Shown here piece by piece: positions 1 through 7,472 of a DNA stretch of 46,722 nucleotides. The notes below the pieces were generated by a model. The model saw only the letters and a list, made by a program, of their open reading frames with translations, was not told the DNA's origin and did no database searches. The translations under genes and the position numbers were made by a program. Position 1 is the stretch's first letter; each line of letters begins with the position of its first letter. Origin of the DNA: a virus; IMG/VR virus record IMGVR_UViG_3300040758_000035, positions 1 to 46,722 of that record, one strand, 5' to 3'.

Positions 1-379
1 TATGACAAATAATGTCAAGCACGCCCGGCGACGACGCCATACGACGCATTACGTTGTTCTGACGTGGTTTATGTATGATACTGGCGCTATAGCTACGCCT
101 GACGCCGCATGACGTTGTAAAGGCTGGCTAGCTTGCGTAGAATGGCCGGAGCAATCGACGCATGACTCCGCTCCCCGGCTCTGTCTCTCACTGGAAGACT
201 ACGGCTTTTCCGGGGCGGCTGCTCATTGTGCAAACTGGCGGGGAAAGCGATTAGAAGGGGTCGCCGTGAGGCGTGGAGGGGCCTAGCGTGCGTTGTGCGT
301 CGCCAGACGATGTAGGATAGCCAAAAACAACATGGCTTCCCATTTAGACAGCAGCGTGAGCCAGATAACTCCAGCAAAA
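1..379. other. Left edge, no gene recognised
   Basis: I see no convincing coding sequence here. The leftward frame at 93-377 has no ribosome binding site and an unlikely composition. The leftward -35-like hexamer TTGACA (TGTCAA on the plus strand at 13-18) sits in the 12-base string AATGTCAAGCAC, which recurs at 1521-1532 in the leftward promoter; the matching -10 would fall outside the window. Short sequences around 108-130 resemble those at 1476-1505 (AGCCTTTACNACG on the minus strand). Confidence 0.4.
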
Positions 380-667
380 CTATATACTTGGCTTCTCATT
401 GGCTGCCTCGGAGGTAATGGTGGCTTGTCTCTCGGTAAAGCCGTCGCCTTCACAGGCCGGTGTGTCGAAAGGCTTTGCAGTCAATTGTAATTGAACTTTA
501 TCGTAAGCTGCCTCAGCCTGAGCCAACGTAGTTACAATGCCCTCCCTAGCCTGTGTCGCAACAATAGCCCGCACCATAATCTCGCGACGCATAGCCCGCA
601 TCATAATCTTGCGACGCAAGGCCGGACTGGACAATATCTCCTTTAGACTGACTAGTTTATTAGACAT
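380..667 (-). CDS. Small hypothetical protein, 95 aa
   Basis: Family not recognised. The minus-strand start is preceded by AAGGAG five bases upstream of ATG, a strong ribosome binding site, which is the main reason to accept it. The protein begins MSNKLVSLKEILSS and is basic and methionine/arginine-rich in its first third (repeats of the type RKIMMRAMRREIMVRA around residues 19-34), then becomes mildly acidic. No membrane segment or known motif is visible. It lies downstream of two other leftward frames and may share their promoter at 1500-1528. It is read in the opposite direction to the bulk of the early genes. Confidence 0.6.
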   Translation of the reverse strand: MSNKLVSLKEILSSPALRRKIMMRAMRREIMVRAIVATQAREGIVTTLAQAEAAYDKVQLQLTAKPFDTPACEGDGFTERQATITSEAANEKPSI

Positions 668-739
668 TATACTCCTTCAGGTGAGCGATTCCTCACACTG
701 TGCAGAAGACCACACTGGGTGGTTTCACCCTTACTCAGG

Positions 740-766
740 CAAGGGGCCGAAAATGGTGAAGGCCCC
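740..766. repeat. 27-bp repeat, copy 1 (copy 2 at 1065-1091)
   Basis: CAAGGGGCCGAAAATGGT followed by a GAAGGCCCC-type end matches 25 of 27 bases at 1065-1091. The second copy lies inside the leftward gene 835-1155, where it encodes GLYHFRPLA. On the minus strand this first copy would read GLHHFRPLA then a stop, so it looks like the decayed end of a paralogous gene between 668 and 834. Confidence 0.55.
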
Positions 767-834
767 ACCCCCTAGTTAGAATCAAAACGTGCCACTTTCG
801 GGATAGCTAAACCCCAGCGCGCGGCGGACCTTTG

Positions 835-1155
835 TTAGCCCTTAGTCATATACTCTGGGGGCTTACGGGTGAAGTTGTGCCCGTAGCCCCAACCTCTAAA
901 AGAGTCCGTCTTGACGCGCAGCCCATTACCGTGGCCCTTGACTTCTACAACCGTAGACCATCCATAGCAAGCAGAGACAGTGCAATAAACACGGTCGCCT
1001 ACCTTCACGGATTGCGGGTCGTTTCGTAGGTCTATATACTCTAGAGAGCCTAATTCCCGGGGTGCAAGGGGCCGAAAATGGTAAAGGCCCGCTTGTTTGA
1101 TTCTTTGAACTGTTTCTTTATATTCGATCTGTGTGTTTTTCATCTTTTTCATCAT
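835..1155 (-). CDS. Hypothetical protein, 106 aa
   Basis: Family not recognised. A basic N terminus (MMKKMKNTQIEYKETVQRIKQ) is followed by a section with beta-strand character, including VGDRVYCTVSACYGWSTVVEV around residues 52-72, which looks like a small barrel of SH3/KOW type; that is inference from pattern only. ATG at 1155 and an alternative internal ATG at 1143 are both possible; neither has a strong ribosome binding site. It is probably co-transcribed with 380-667 from the leftward promoter near 1500. Confidence 0.6.
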   Translation of the reverse strand: MMKKMKNTQIEYKETVQRIKQAGLYHFRPLAPRELGSLEYIDLRNDPQSVKVGDRVYCTVSACYGWSTVVEVKGHGNGLRVKTDSFRGWGYGHNFTRKPPEYMTKG

Positions 1156-1164
1156 AGTACCATA

Positions 1165-1365
1165 CTAACCTGCAATCCGACTGCCAAAGTTAGAAGTCTT
1201 TCGGTCCCTTAGTTCCGGCCGGCGCAGGAATGCCGGAGTTGACTGAGTTTGCAATTGCATAGGCAGGTCAAGCGCCGAACTCAGCCAGATCCTGCTCGTA
1301 TCCTGTACCGTATCAGTATAGGATAGTGGTAAGTGTATAAAACGACGCATGATGCTGTCTGACAT
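1165..1365 (-). CDS. Possible small protein, 66 aa
   Basis: Weakly supported. It fills the gap between the leftward promoter (1500-1528) and the next leftward gene and ends ten bases before that gene begins, as a real operon gene would. The protein (starting MSDSIMRRFIHLPLSY) has no recognisable motif, and the upstream AGGT is a poor ribosome binding site. It could equally be untranslated leader. Confidence 0.3.
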   Translation of the reverse strand: MSDSIMRRFIHLPLSYTDTVQDTSRIWLSSALDLPMQLQTQSTPAFLRRPELRDRKTSNFGSRIAG

Positions 1366-1499
1366 AGTTAAACCTAGCAGGCACAGTCACTTACGTAGCA
1401 AGACAGAGTTAATTCGTTGCTAAACTCAGTCATTACTATGAGTTACAGTCAAAGACTTAGTAATACTCTTTGGTCATTACGTTTGGCGTCGTAAAGGCT

Positions 1500-1528
1500 A
1501 GTTTACATCAGATTTAATCCAATGTCAA
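1500..1528 (-). promoter_or_regulatory. Sigma-70-type promoter, leftward
   Basis: On the minus strand TTGACA (1523-1528) and TAAACT (1500-1505) are separated by exactly 17 bases in AT-rich sequence. It points toward 1165-1365, 835-1155 and 380-667, with a leader of about 130 bases or more. Confidence 0.6.
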
Positions 1529-1529
1529 G

Positions 1530-2538
1530 CACTATTTTTTATCTTAAACAAAACAAAGCAAATATAGTTATTATACCTAACTCAATAAATAGCATTGGAA
1601 ACAAAAGGTCACTATTAGAGGCTGTCCTAGCCTCCCATTTCCACAGGATAACCTATTGAATTTAAACAGCCGAGAGGCTAGACTAAGTAGGGCAGTAACA
1701 GAAAGCGTCTGGCCTACATTGACAATCCCCGGCTCCCGAGCGGGAACATTCCCGGCTCGCCATGCAAATATATGGACAAATATACCCGAACGGTAACATT
1801 CCAGTGAGGGGAAACCCACACACAGGCCGGGGCCTTATGTGATTACGTTCCTGCTGGCCGACCGGCAAACAATATATTTCTTTCTATATCAACGACTTGC
1901 CCATATAATTGCACACATTGGCAGGCGGAATGCAGTAGTAAAGGGTGTTTGAGAAAGCCAGCGGAAGAAAGCGGAGGAAGAAGCCCTTCAAAGAAAAACG
2001 GGGAGCGGAAGCTAGCTAAGGAACGAAATACGAGAAAGCAGCGACCCCCGTGATACCTGAACTGAGATAGGGCGAGCAACCAAGGCCAGAAAGAAAAACT
2101 CACAGGCAATTGAAAGAGAAAGACGGGAGTGAGAACCCAAAGAACTCGGAAAAACAAATACCATGATGGTGCAATCTTCCGTTGGTTAGACTGAACCCCA
2201 CGACTTGCTGAGTGTATTTCGGAGAGACAACCGAATAGAGTAGGCAAGAGTGGAAGGGAACAAACGAGGAAGGAACGCTACAGGCCATCCTGAGTTACCG
2301 CTAAGGAAAAACACCTTAGATGCGTGCATAAAAGAGTTTGGGTGGCCGATATTTCCAATGTCGGTCGCTCAGAGCATTGGAGCTAGTCAGTCCGGGTGGG
2401 ACGATGACCACATAACTCCAATGCTGCGAGCGACTTACATGACGGTGTGATTATCTCTGCTTTAGTAGCCGGTACAATTGCAACGGCGGGCGGCTGCAAT
2501 TCATGGCGTGCGAAACGCTAAGAAGTAACGGAGACTTT
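1530..2538. other. About 1 kb without a convincing gene
   Basis: Open frames occur on both strands (for example leftward 1843-2247) but lack ribosome binding sites and protein-like composition. What can be seen: AT-rich sequence at 1500-1610; a hairpin GAGGCT/AGCCTC around 1619-1635; a plus strand rich in purines from about 1930 to 2160; a hairpin with stem AATTGCA (2476-2482) and TGCAATT (2495-2501) just before the first rightward gene. The string AATTCATGGCG at 2498-2508 recurs at 3519-3529. An origin or packaging function is possible but nothing proves it. Confidence 0.4.
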
Positions 2539-2733
2539 ATGAAAAACAAACCAGTTCTTAGTCCAGAAGAAAAGATGCAAATTCAACGACTTAACATGAT
2601 GCTGCGCAGTAAATTTAGCGCAAAAAATACCATGCGCGAGATTGGAATAGTCAGTGCTTCCGTTAAGTTGTTGGAAAACGTACAGGCGCGTGAGATCACG
2701 CGAACATTGAGCGCAATTCGAACCAATAATTAG
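2539..2733 (+). CDS. Small hypothetical protein, 64 aa
   Basis: Family not recognised. The start ATG at 2539 is chosen over an in-frame ATG at 2503 because GGAG lies six bases upstream of it. The product (MKNKPVLSPEEKMQIQRL...) is a basic, probably helical polypeptide without cysteines or membrane segments. It is the first of a run of rightward small genes separated by structured intergenic repeats. A 27-base sequence following its stop codon (2734-2760) recurs after another small gene at 13430. Confidence 0.65.
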   Translation: MKNKPVLSPEEKMQIQRLNMMLRSKFSAKNTMREIGIVSASVKLLENVQAREITRTLSAIRTNN

Positions 2734-2760
2734 CTTAGAAATTCCAATCGCGCCTTTGAA
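2734..2760. repeat. 27-bp dispersed repeat, copy 1
   Basis: The sequence TTAGAAATTCCAATCGCGCC with flanking bases matches 13430-13456 at 23 of 27 positions. Both copies lie just downstream of the stop codon of a small gene, 10.7 kb apart. Confidence 0.6.
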
Positions 2761-2763
2761 CAT

Positions 2764-2822
2764 CGCAGACGGCACCCGCATACTGTGCGGGTCTAATGCG
2801 GCTAGCCGGTCCGAAGCCCGGC
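2764..2822 (+). repeat. Two-hairpin intergenic repeat, copy 1
   Basis: CGCAG...TGCGG encloses a hairpin with stem CCCGCA/TGCGGG; a second hairpin (GCCGG...CCGGC) follows. It lies just upstream of the start chosen for the gene at 2847. See the finding on this family. Confidence 0.75.
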
Positions 2823-2846
2823 AATTTAAAACCGCTGAGGTGGCCC

Positions 2847-3170
2847 GTGTATACTACAATCAATTTCAAAACGAAAAAGCAACTCAAGGAAGCCGTGAAA
2901 AACTGGAACGATCATTTGAAAGCAATCGCCGATCCGGTGTTTGCTCTTACTGTTGGCCCCGAAGCTGCACTGGCGCGTCCTGTGCGCATCTATCAGCCCG
3001 GACCATTTGGTGGCAACGAACCAACTGAAGGCACGACTTGCTTGGAAGGTCCACACTATTGGGCAGCCCGGCCGCAACCACCAACGTATAGCGGAACGTA
3101 TCCTCCTGCGGCGCATACGTGGTATGCGCAGGCCGAATTGAAGAACGGCATCGTGGTGAAAGTGAGGTAG
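2847..3170 (+). CDS. Conserved phage hypothetical protein, 107 aa
   Basis: The N terminus has a segment FKTKKQLKEAVKNW, followed by VRIYQPGPFGGNEPTEG, CLEGPHYWAARP, then HTWYAQAELKNGIVVKVR at the end. This layout (lysine-rich helix, YxPGPFG, GPHY, WYA...DGIV) is one I associate with short conserved phage proteins of unknown function. I chose the GTG at 2847 because GAGGTG lies upstream, as in neighbouring genes; an in-frame ATG at 2796 falls inside the repeat hairpin. Another frame past the stop (to about 3239) reads RGRFGPDGTLLEIRK and could be the remains of an extension. Confidence 0.65.
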   Translation: MYTTINFKTKKQLKEAVKNWNDHLKAIADPVFALTVGPEAALARPVRIYQPGPFGGNEPTEGTTCLEGPHYWAARPQPPTYSGTYPPAAHTWYAQAELKNGIVVKVR

Positions 3171-3241
3171 CCTATGCCCGGCCACGATTGTATCGCGGTC
3201 GATTTGGACCCGATGGCACGCTGTTGGAGATTCGGAAATAG

Positions 3242-3323
3242 CGCAGAGTCAAGGCGGAGTCCGGCATACAAGATGTTGCGGTATGCCCCGCCTTAATGCG
3301 GCAGGCCGGTGACAAGCCCGGCC
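3242..3323 (+). repeat. Two-hairpin intergenic repeat, copy 2
   Basis: The variable first hairpin is GGCGG...CCGCC with an inner GGCATAC/GTATGCC stem; the conserved second hairpin GGCCGG...CCCGGCC follows, 20 bases before the start codon at 3343. Confidence 0.75.
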
Positions 3324-3342
3324 ACGTATCATAGGGTGATTT

Positions 3343-3468
3343 ATGAAAACAGATACAACAAAGGATACATGGAGAACGAAAGCATTTCCCTGCCAGTATC
3401 CACGTTTCGATGAAGCAACCCTGAGAGGCGAAATATTTGCAGAGACAGGGAAGAAATATACTAAGTAA
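3343..3468 (+). CDS. Small hypothetical protein, 41 aa
   Basis: Reads MKTDTTKDTWRTKAFPCQY and ends with a lysine-rich tail. Too short for family assignment. The start follows GGGTGA and, like the neighbours, comes right after a copy of the two-hairpin repeat, which supports it being a gene. No membrane segment is visible. It could be an early takeover protein, but that is only inferred from its size and place. Confidence 0.5.
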   Translation: MKTDTTKDTWRTKAFPCQYPRFDEATLRGEIFAETGKKYTK

Positions 3469-3479
3469 GTCATAGAGTT

Positions 3480-3565
3480 CGCAGAGTGACGCACCTTAGC
3501 CTCTACTACTAGGCGTATAATTCATGGCGGGTGCGATAATGCGGCAAGCCGGTTACAAGCCCGGC
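3480..3565 (+). repeat. Two-hairpin intergenic repeat, copy 3
   Basis: The first hairpin closes with CGCACC/GGGTGCG; the second is AAGCCGG...CCCGGCT. It lies 16 bases upstream of the ATG at 3582. Confidence 0.75.
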
Positions 3566-3581
3566 TACGCGGAGGTGATAC

Positions 3582-3902
3582 ATGGTTACAAGGATACCAA
3601 ATAAGTACAAAACTGTGGCAGATGAAGTAATTGCTGCATATACTGAAGAAACACGTAATCTTCATTTTCGTGCATTTCAAAGTGTGCCGTCCGACGTGGC
3701 AGTTAAGATCATGGCAAAGGCTGTCCCGGATGGCTATAACAACTTTACAGCGGACTTGTTAGGACGCATCAAAGGCGACGTTTTGCTTGCCCGCGAATAC
3801 AGTGTGTGTGTTTATGTCGAACCAAACTCTATTGAAGAACACGAGCTTGGGGAAGATGAATACAACATAATTGGTGGAAAACTTCGTCTTTGGTGGGATT
3901 AG
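3582..3902 (+). CDS. Hypothetical protein, 106 aa
   Basis: Starts MVTRIPNKYKTVADEV after a strong GGAGGTGA ribosome binding site. The N-terminal half is basic and helical; the C-terminal half is acidic (EEHELGEDEYN around residues 85-95) and ends in LRLWWD. No known motif, cysteine cluster or membrane segment. Codon use matches the neighbours. Function unknown. Confidence 0.75.
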   Translation: MVTRIPNKYKTVADEVIAAYTEETRNLHFRAFQSVPSDVAVKIMAKAVPDGYNNFTADLLGRIKGDVLLAREYSVCVYVEPNSIEEHELGEDEYNIIGGKLRLWWD

Positions 3903-3906
3903 CATT

Positions 3907-3988
3907 CGCAGAACACAGTATCTATACACTGGCTAGCGTGTCCTAGTCTATGAGTGTTGTAATGCGGCAGGCCGGTTGTAAGCCCGGC
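3907..3988 (+). repeat. Two-hairpin intergenic repeat, copy 4
   Basis: CGCAGAACACAG...GAGTGTTGTAATGCGG followed by the conserved GGCCGG...CCCGGC hairpin. Almost identical over about 80 bases to copy 6 at 4951-5034. Confidence 0.8.
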
Positions 3989-4001
3989 AATTAGGAGGAA
4001 C

Positions 4002-4634
4002 ATGACTAAGAAACAAGCTGAAAAGATTGTAGGAAAGATTTACGTTAACAATAAGTTGCCGTGCGGGTCATACACACTGCCCTGTGATTCCTGCCATGTG
4101 GGAAAAACTCTCCGCAGTAATCCTAACTCGCCTTGCGCTCATTGCTATGCAAGGAAGGGCTATGCAAAAGCTTTTGCAAAAAATGTTGATCCTTTTCGTG
4201 CTTTCAAATTGAAAGCACTTCAGCATCCACAATGGCAAGAGGCTATGGTTACAATGTTAAAAGGCAAGTCGTACTTTAGATGGCATGATGCAGGCGATCT
4301 TCAGAGCGTAGCACATCTACGGCAGATAATTTCTCTTGTTAATGCAACCCCTTGGTGCCAGCATTGGATGCCCACCAAGGAGTTTAATGTAGTGAGAAAA
4401 TTTCTTGCTGAGGGTGGAACAATCCCTACTAACCTGACAATCCGGTTGTCAGCTTATATCATAGATCATGGTTGCAAGCCAAAGGGCCTTACTCAATTAA
4501 CAACCTCTACTGTACAGCGTTATTCCGCTCCTATCGGCTTTGCATGTCCGGCTCCCAATCAAGGTGGACGTTGTGATACATGCCGTGCTTGCTGGTCAAA
4601 CACAGTTAAGAATGTATCATATTATATCCATTAA
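4002..4634 (+). CDS. Cysteine-rich GP88-like phage protein, 210 aa
   Basis: The N-terminal third holds CGSYTLPCDSCHVGK and NSPCAHCYARKGYA, a cysteine arrangement (C25, C32, C35, C48, C51 approximately) that could bind zinc or an iron-sulfur cluster. It is followed by FRWHDAGDLQSVAHL and a C-terminal CPAPNQGGRCDTCRACW. This matches what I recall of the phage Gene Product 88 family, whose role is not established; a radical-SAM-like chemistry has been suggested for related Cys-rich phage proteins but is not shown here. An AGGAGG-like site (TTAGGAGGAAC) precedes the ATG. It has lower GC than the later replication genes. Confidence 0.65.
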   Translation: MTKKQAEKIVGKIYVNNKLPCGSYTLPCDSCHVGKTLRSNPNSPCAHCYARKGYAKAFAKNVDPFRAFKLKALQHPQWQEAMVTMLKGKSYFRWHDAGDLQSVAHLRQIISLVNATPWCQHWMPTKEFNVVRKFLAEGGTIPTNLTIRLSAYIIDHGCKPKGLTQLTTSTVQRYSAPIGFACPAPNQGGRCDTCRACWSNTVKNVSYYIH

Positions 4635-4694
4635 CGCAGACGGAACCCGCATACTGTGCGGGTTTAATGCGGCAGGCCGGTTGTAAGCCCGGCC
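4635..4694 (+). repeat. Two-hairpin intergenic repeat, copy 5
   Basis: The unit starts immediately after the stop codon of the preceding gene. First hairpin ACCCGCA...TGCGGGT, nearly identical to copy 1; second hairpin GGCCGG...CCCGGCC. Confidence 0.8.
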
Positions 4695-4716
4695 ACGCTC
4701 TTCATGAGAGGGTACA

Positions 4717-4950
4717 ATGAATTATATCATAAACTTTTTGGACTGGCTTCACGAGACTTTCCCAATCGAGAATACAATCATAACATTCTTAGACTGGGTA
4801 CAAACATGGTTGTGGCGCTATCATCATCATTTGTTTACAACCAATGATTTTTTTAATGACTGTATTACAGTTCAAGGATGGCTAACAGTATTAGTTGTAG
4901 GTTTATCATTCTATGAATTGTACATCGTCTTTTTAAAACCTCGCAAGTAA
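4717..4950 (+). CDS. Small membrane protein, 77 aa
   Basis: Starts MNYIINFLDWLHETF, with aromatic-rich N-terminal helices (W-rich, residues 1-40) and one clear transmembrane segment near the C terminus (GWLTVLVVGLSFYELYIVFL, about residues 54-73) ending in a basic KPRK. This orientation suggests a cytoplasmic C terminus. A GAGAGGG site precedes the ATG. Candidates are a holin-like or superinfection-exclusion protein, but the gene is far from the endolysin, so no function is assigned. Confidence 0.7.
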   Translation: MNYIINFLDWLHETFPIENTIITFLDWVQTWLWRYHHHLFTTNDFFNDCITVQGWLTVLVVGLSFYELYIVFLKPRK

Positions 4951-5034
4951 CGCAGAACACAGCATTCATACACCGGCTAGCGTGTCCTAGTCTATGAGTG
5001 TTGTAATGCGGCAGGCCGGTTGTAAGCCCGGTCC
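4951..5034 (+). repeat. Two-hairpin intergenic repeat, copy 6
   Basis: The unit begins directly after a stop codon and ends 14 bases before the next ATG. Nearly identical to copy 4. Confidence 0.8.
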
Positions 5035-5048
5035 CGCGAGGAGGCATC

Positions 5049-5267
5049 ATGTTGAAACCTAATCTGACTGCAAAGGATTTTCGGAACGTGAGCTTGAGCG
5101 ATGTGGAGCCTTTCGTTGAAAGGATTCCAGCCGGTCAAGATCGAACGGTGTTGTTTCCTTCCTACGAAATAGCGCAGAAAAACAAGGCATTCTATATGCC
5201 CCGCACTGTTCAAGAGGGACGTGCGTTTCAATTCAAACAATTGGCGGCTAGCGCCGGGAGAGCTTAA
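5049..5267 (+). CDS. Small hypothetical protein, 72 aa
   Basis: Starts MLKPNLTAKDFRNVSL after GAGGAGG. A short mixed-charge protein without cysteines or membrane segments. Its TAA overlaps the next start (TAATG), indicating translational coupling with the cysteine-rich protein that follows. Function unknown. Confidence 0.7.
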   Translation: MLKPNLTAKDFRNVSLSDVEPFVERIPAGQDRTVLFPSYEIAQKNKAFYMPRTVQEGRAFQFKQLAASAGRA

Positions 5268-5770
5268 TGAGAAATTTATATGCAGTTCCTTGTAAACTTG
5301 AATGCAATTGCAAGCATGGCCTGCACGATCACAATGAGTGCAAATGCAGCGCACGCTGCAAAGTGTGCAACACCGTTTTCTTTTACCGCGATGCCAAGCA
5401 TGTGTTGCTGCATGGCGTCGTTGAGACTCAGGACTTTGATGATGCGTGGTACTTCGTTTGCCCGTACTGTGGCAGCGATGAAATGGCCCTGTGGGACAAC
5501 TCCAGCATGGCCGCCGAGATGTTTCCGAATGGATGCACCTGCCAGAACAACGGCGACTATTGCGATTATTGCAGCATCCTGATTCAGGAGCCTCGCATCT
5601 GCCAGCACTGCTACACCCGCATCGTGGCTGGTTATTTCTATGACGGCCTGTGGTACGAGGATTTCAACACGTCGGAAGATGACGCATACTGCAATCCGTG
5701 CGCAGAACGTGTGATGGCTCGCGCTGAAGAGCATTACTACGATTTGCATGATTGCATGTTGAACGAGTAA
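5267..5770 (+). CDS. Cysteine-rich zinc-binding protein, 167 aa
   Basis: At least four cysteine clusters are visible: CNCKHGLHDHNECKC (residues 13-27), CKVCN near 31-35, CPYCG near 66-70, then CTCQNNGDYCDYC and CQHCYTR further on, with a final CNPCAERV. This is the pattern of several small zinc ribbons in a row, so binding of nucleic acid or a host protein is plausible. I do not recognise the exact family. Translation is coupled to the preceding gene through a TAATG overlap. GC is higher than in the upstream small genes. Confidence 0.75.
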   Translation: MRNLYAVPCKLECNCKHGLHDHNECKCSARCKVCNTVFFYRDAKHVLLHGVVETQDFDDAWYFVCPYCGSDEMALWDNSSMAAEMFPNGCTCQNNGDYCDYCSILIQEPRICQHCYTRIVAGYFYDGLWYEDFNTSEDDAYCNPCAERVMARAEEHYYDLHDCMLNE

Positions 5771-5908
5771 CCAAACTAGAAAGGGGGCGATTCCACCCGG
5801 CTAACAAACTTTACTCCAATTGAGACACAATTTTAACAGAAAAAAGAAAGGGGTGCGCCCATGAAGAATTAAAATTAACCTTTTTTCTCTTTCACATTTT
5901 AATAGGAA

Positions 5909-5935
5909 GTCGGGGGACAACTTAACTCCCCCGGC
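5909..5935 (+). other. Strong hairpin between genes
   Basis: A 9-bp stem, GTCGGGGGA (5909-5917) with TCCCCCGGC (5927-5935), has a 9-base loop. No run of T follows, so it is not a classical rho-independent terminator; it may stabilise or process the transcript. Confidence 0.5.
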
Positions 5936-5937
5936 TT

Positions 5938-5970
5938 CGCAGAGCATTCGGCACAGTCGAGTGTTCTGCG
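5938..5970 (+). repeat. Two-hairpin repeat, reduced copy 7
   Basis: CGCAGAGCATTCGGCAC...GTGTTCTGCG resembles the first half of the family, with a closing stem TTCGCAGA/TCTGCGAA, but lacks the second conserved hairpin. It lies 13 bases upstream of the 24-residue gene at 5984. Confidence 0.6.
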
Positions 5971-5983
5971 AAGGGAGAAAACG

Positions 5984-6058
5984 ATGGAAAATCTACTTTG
6001 CGCCGTCATTGCATTATTGTTCCTGATTTACTTAGAACTGCGCAGAAAAAGAGGATGA
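5984..6058 (+). CDS. Tiny single-span membrane peptide, 24 aa
   Basis: Reads MENLLCAVIALLFLIYLELR and ends in RKRG: one hydrophobic helix (residues 4-17) with a basic C-terminal end. A GGGAG site precedes the ATG by seven bases and the stop is two bases from the next ATG. The clean membrane-peptide pattern and coupling to 6060-6335 support it. Function unknown. Confidence 0.6.
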   Translation: MENLLCAVIALLFLIYLELRRKRG

Positions 6059-6059
6059 A

Positions 6060-6335
6060 ATGAGTATTGAATCGAAGTTTGATAGGCTCAAAAAGGAAAT
6101 TGAGCAATTTGAAGAATGGGCACGTAACCCTTTTCTTGAAGATCAAAAAGAAAAGGAAGAATGGGTCAATCTACTTTTCAGAGGCGGGAAGAACATCGTT
6201 CTCAATGCCCTTGGCCATTTGAATGCTGAGTGCATCATACTTCATACACGAACTGTTGCGGAAACTTTGGCAGCGCAAGAGCCGCTTTGGTTCGCTTATA
6301 AGCTGTTGGTGAAAACGGAGCGGACTAGCAGTTAA
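6060..6335 (+). CDS. Hypothetical protein, 91 aa
   Basis: Starts MSIESKFDRLKKEIEQF: the first 50 residues are strongly charged and helical (possible coiled coil), followed by a more hydrophobic segment. Start is set by GAGGATGAAATG overlap with the tiny membrane peptide upstream. No motif recognised. Its stop abuts an antisense HNH remnant. Confidence 0.7.
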   Translation: MSIESKFDRLKKEIEQFEEWARNPFLEDQKEKEEWVNLLFRGGKNIVLNALGHLNAECIILHTRTVAETLAAQEPLWFAYKLLVKTERTSS

Positions 6336-6620
6336 TTAACGAGGAACGGAAGCCCAATGTTTGTAAACTCTGACAATCCAATCTTGAAAAGCATTTTCTG
6401 AAAGGTTGTTTTTTGCGAAGTTACAAACTTTACAACAAGGTCGGATGTTGCCAAATGTATAACCTTTGGCGGAATCTATTCGGTCAATTCCGTAGCCTAC
6501 TTTTGGTAAAGGCCCGGGACGGCACTGAAAGCGCGTATCCGGTACGGGAGAAAGTTGTGGCTCTTGAAAAACCATGGCAGGCTTCACTATGTGGGCTACA
6601 GACCTTGACCACTTGGCCAT
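6336..6620 (-). pseudogene. HNH endonuclease, C-terminal remnant, antisense
   Basis: The segment GYGIDRIDSAKGYTFGNIRP followed by CCKVCNFAKNNLS is the second half of a phage HNH homing endonuclease (D-R-I-D-x(5)-Y-x(4)-N, then C-x2-C). The usual N-terminal DNA-binding part with its first zinc knuckle is missing; the first 35 residues have no HNH character. It lies on the strand opposite to all neighbours and exactly fills a gap between two genes, as expected of an inserted, decaying mobile gene. A different start (ATG coding MVFQEP) is possible. Confidence 0.6.
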
Positions 6621-6725
6621 CCGTCGAGGTCTGTTACATGCAGAGTGAAATTCTGTTTGACAAGCGTATGCGTTTGCGCTATTCTATTAGAATGAAAAAG
6701 TCTAGGGCTGGGAGGCCCTACCACC

Positions 6726-7472
6726 ATGATTAGAAAATTAAATTCGAGCATTCGATTGGGTTGGATGGAGCGGTACTCGGTTGACAGTTTCCGAAACACC
6801 GACCTTCCGCCTTACATCGTGGCTATGGACAGGCAAGGAAACTGGCATTGCTCTTGCCCGCATTGGGTCGCCCGGCTGCAAGGTTTGGGAATGGCCTGCA
6901 AACATATTGATGCGGTCATGAACTACCGCAGAGAATGGGAATTGCTGCCCGCGGCGGTCGATGGGAAAGGGCCGGCCTACAATCCGCGTGACGTGGCCCG
7001 TTGCGCCCTCGAAACTCTGATTCAGTACGGGAAAGAATCACAGCCCAAGTGTGCATCACGCGGCGAAGCCCTCGGCTACGCCGTTTACGCCCTCGGCATC
7101 ACTTCCAAGGATGCGCCGCTCGAGGATGAGGTCCGGGAAATCGTGGAAATGTGCAAGGAAGGTCTGGAACAATGGAACGGCCATTTGGAGCGGGCGACTC
7201 TGGACGCCATTCAAAAACGCGCTTATGTGCGCCGGGGTCGAAAGTTGACCATCACTCTTCCCGAATGTTGGAGAGGGATGAAATCACGCGCCTATTTGCA
7301 GTGGAAGTCATGCCGAAGTAAGATGCGGTATTCGACGCGCCACGAAGCAGAGAGCGCCGCTGAGCGCCAAGGAAAGGAACACGGCATCATTTTCCGAGTG
7401 TATCCCTGCAACCTTTGCCATGGCTACCATATGACGCACGCGAAAGAGAGGAGCGGTTATGCTGCTGACTGA
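6726..7472 (+). CDS. SWIM zinc-finger protein, 248 aa
   Basis: Residues 40-65 hold WHCSCPHWVARLQGLGMACKH, a SWIM-type CxCx(n)CxH motif, which in other proteins binds DNA or protein. The C-terminal part has MRYSTRHEAESAAERQG and YPCNLCHGYHMTH, a small ribbon often found at the end of phage proteins. The middle is helical. GGGAGG lies ten bases upstream of the ATG. A second, smaller SWIM protein lies at 9930-10304. Role probably regulatory, but this is inference. Confidence 0.7.
   Translation: MIRKLNSSIRLGWMERYSVDSFRNTDLPPYIVAMDRQGNWHCSCPHWVARLQGLGMACKHIDAVMNYRREWELLPAAVDGKGPAYNPRDVARCALETLIQYGKESQPKCASRGEALGYAVYALGITSKDAPLEDEVREIVEMCKEGLEQWNGHLERATLDAIQKRAYVRRGRKLTITLPECWRGMKSRAYLQWKSCRSKMRYSTRHEAESAAERQGKEHGIIFRVYPCNLCHGYHMTHAKERSGYAAD

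Noticed and set aside
93-377. 94-codon leftward frame
   Set aside because: No ribosome binding site and unlikely composition.
1843-2247. 134-codon leftward frame
   Set aside because: No ribosome binding site, TTG start, and a composition (very rich in F, L, S, P) explained by the purine-rich opposite strand.
2250-2450. 66-codon rightward frame from GTG
   Set aside because: No ribosome binding site and no protein-like pattern; kept only as part of the gene-poor stretch.
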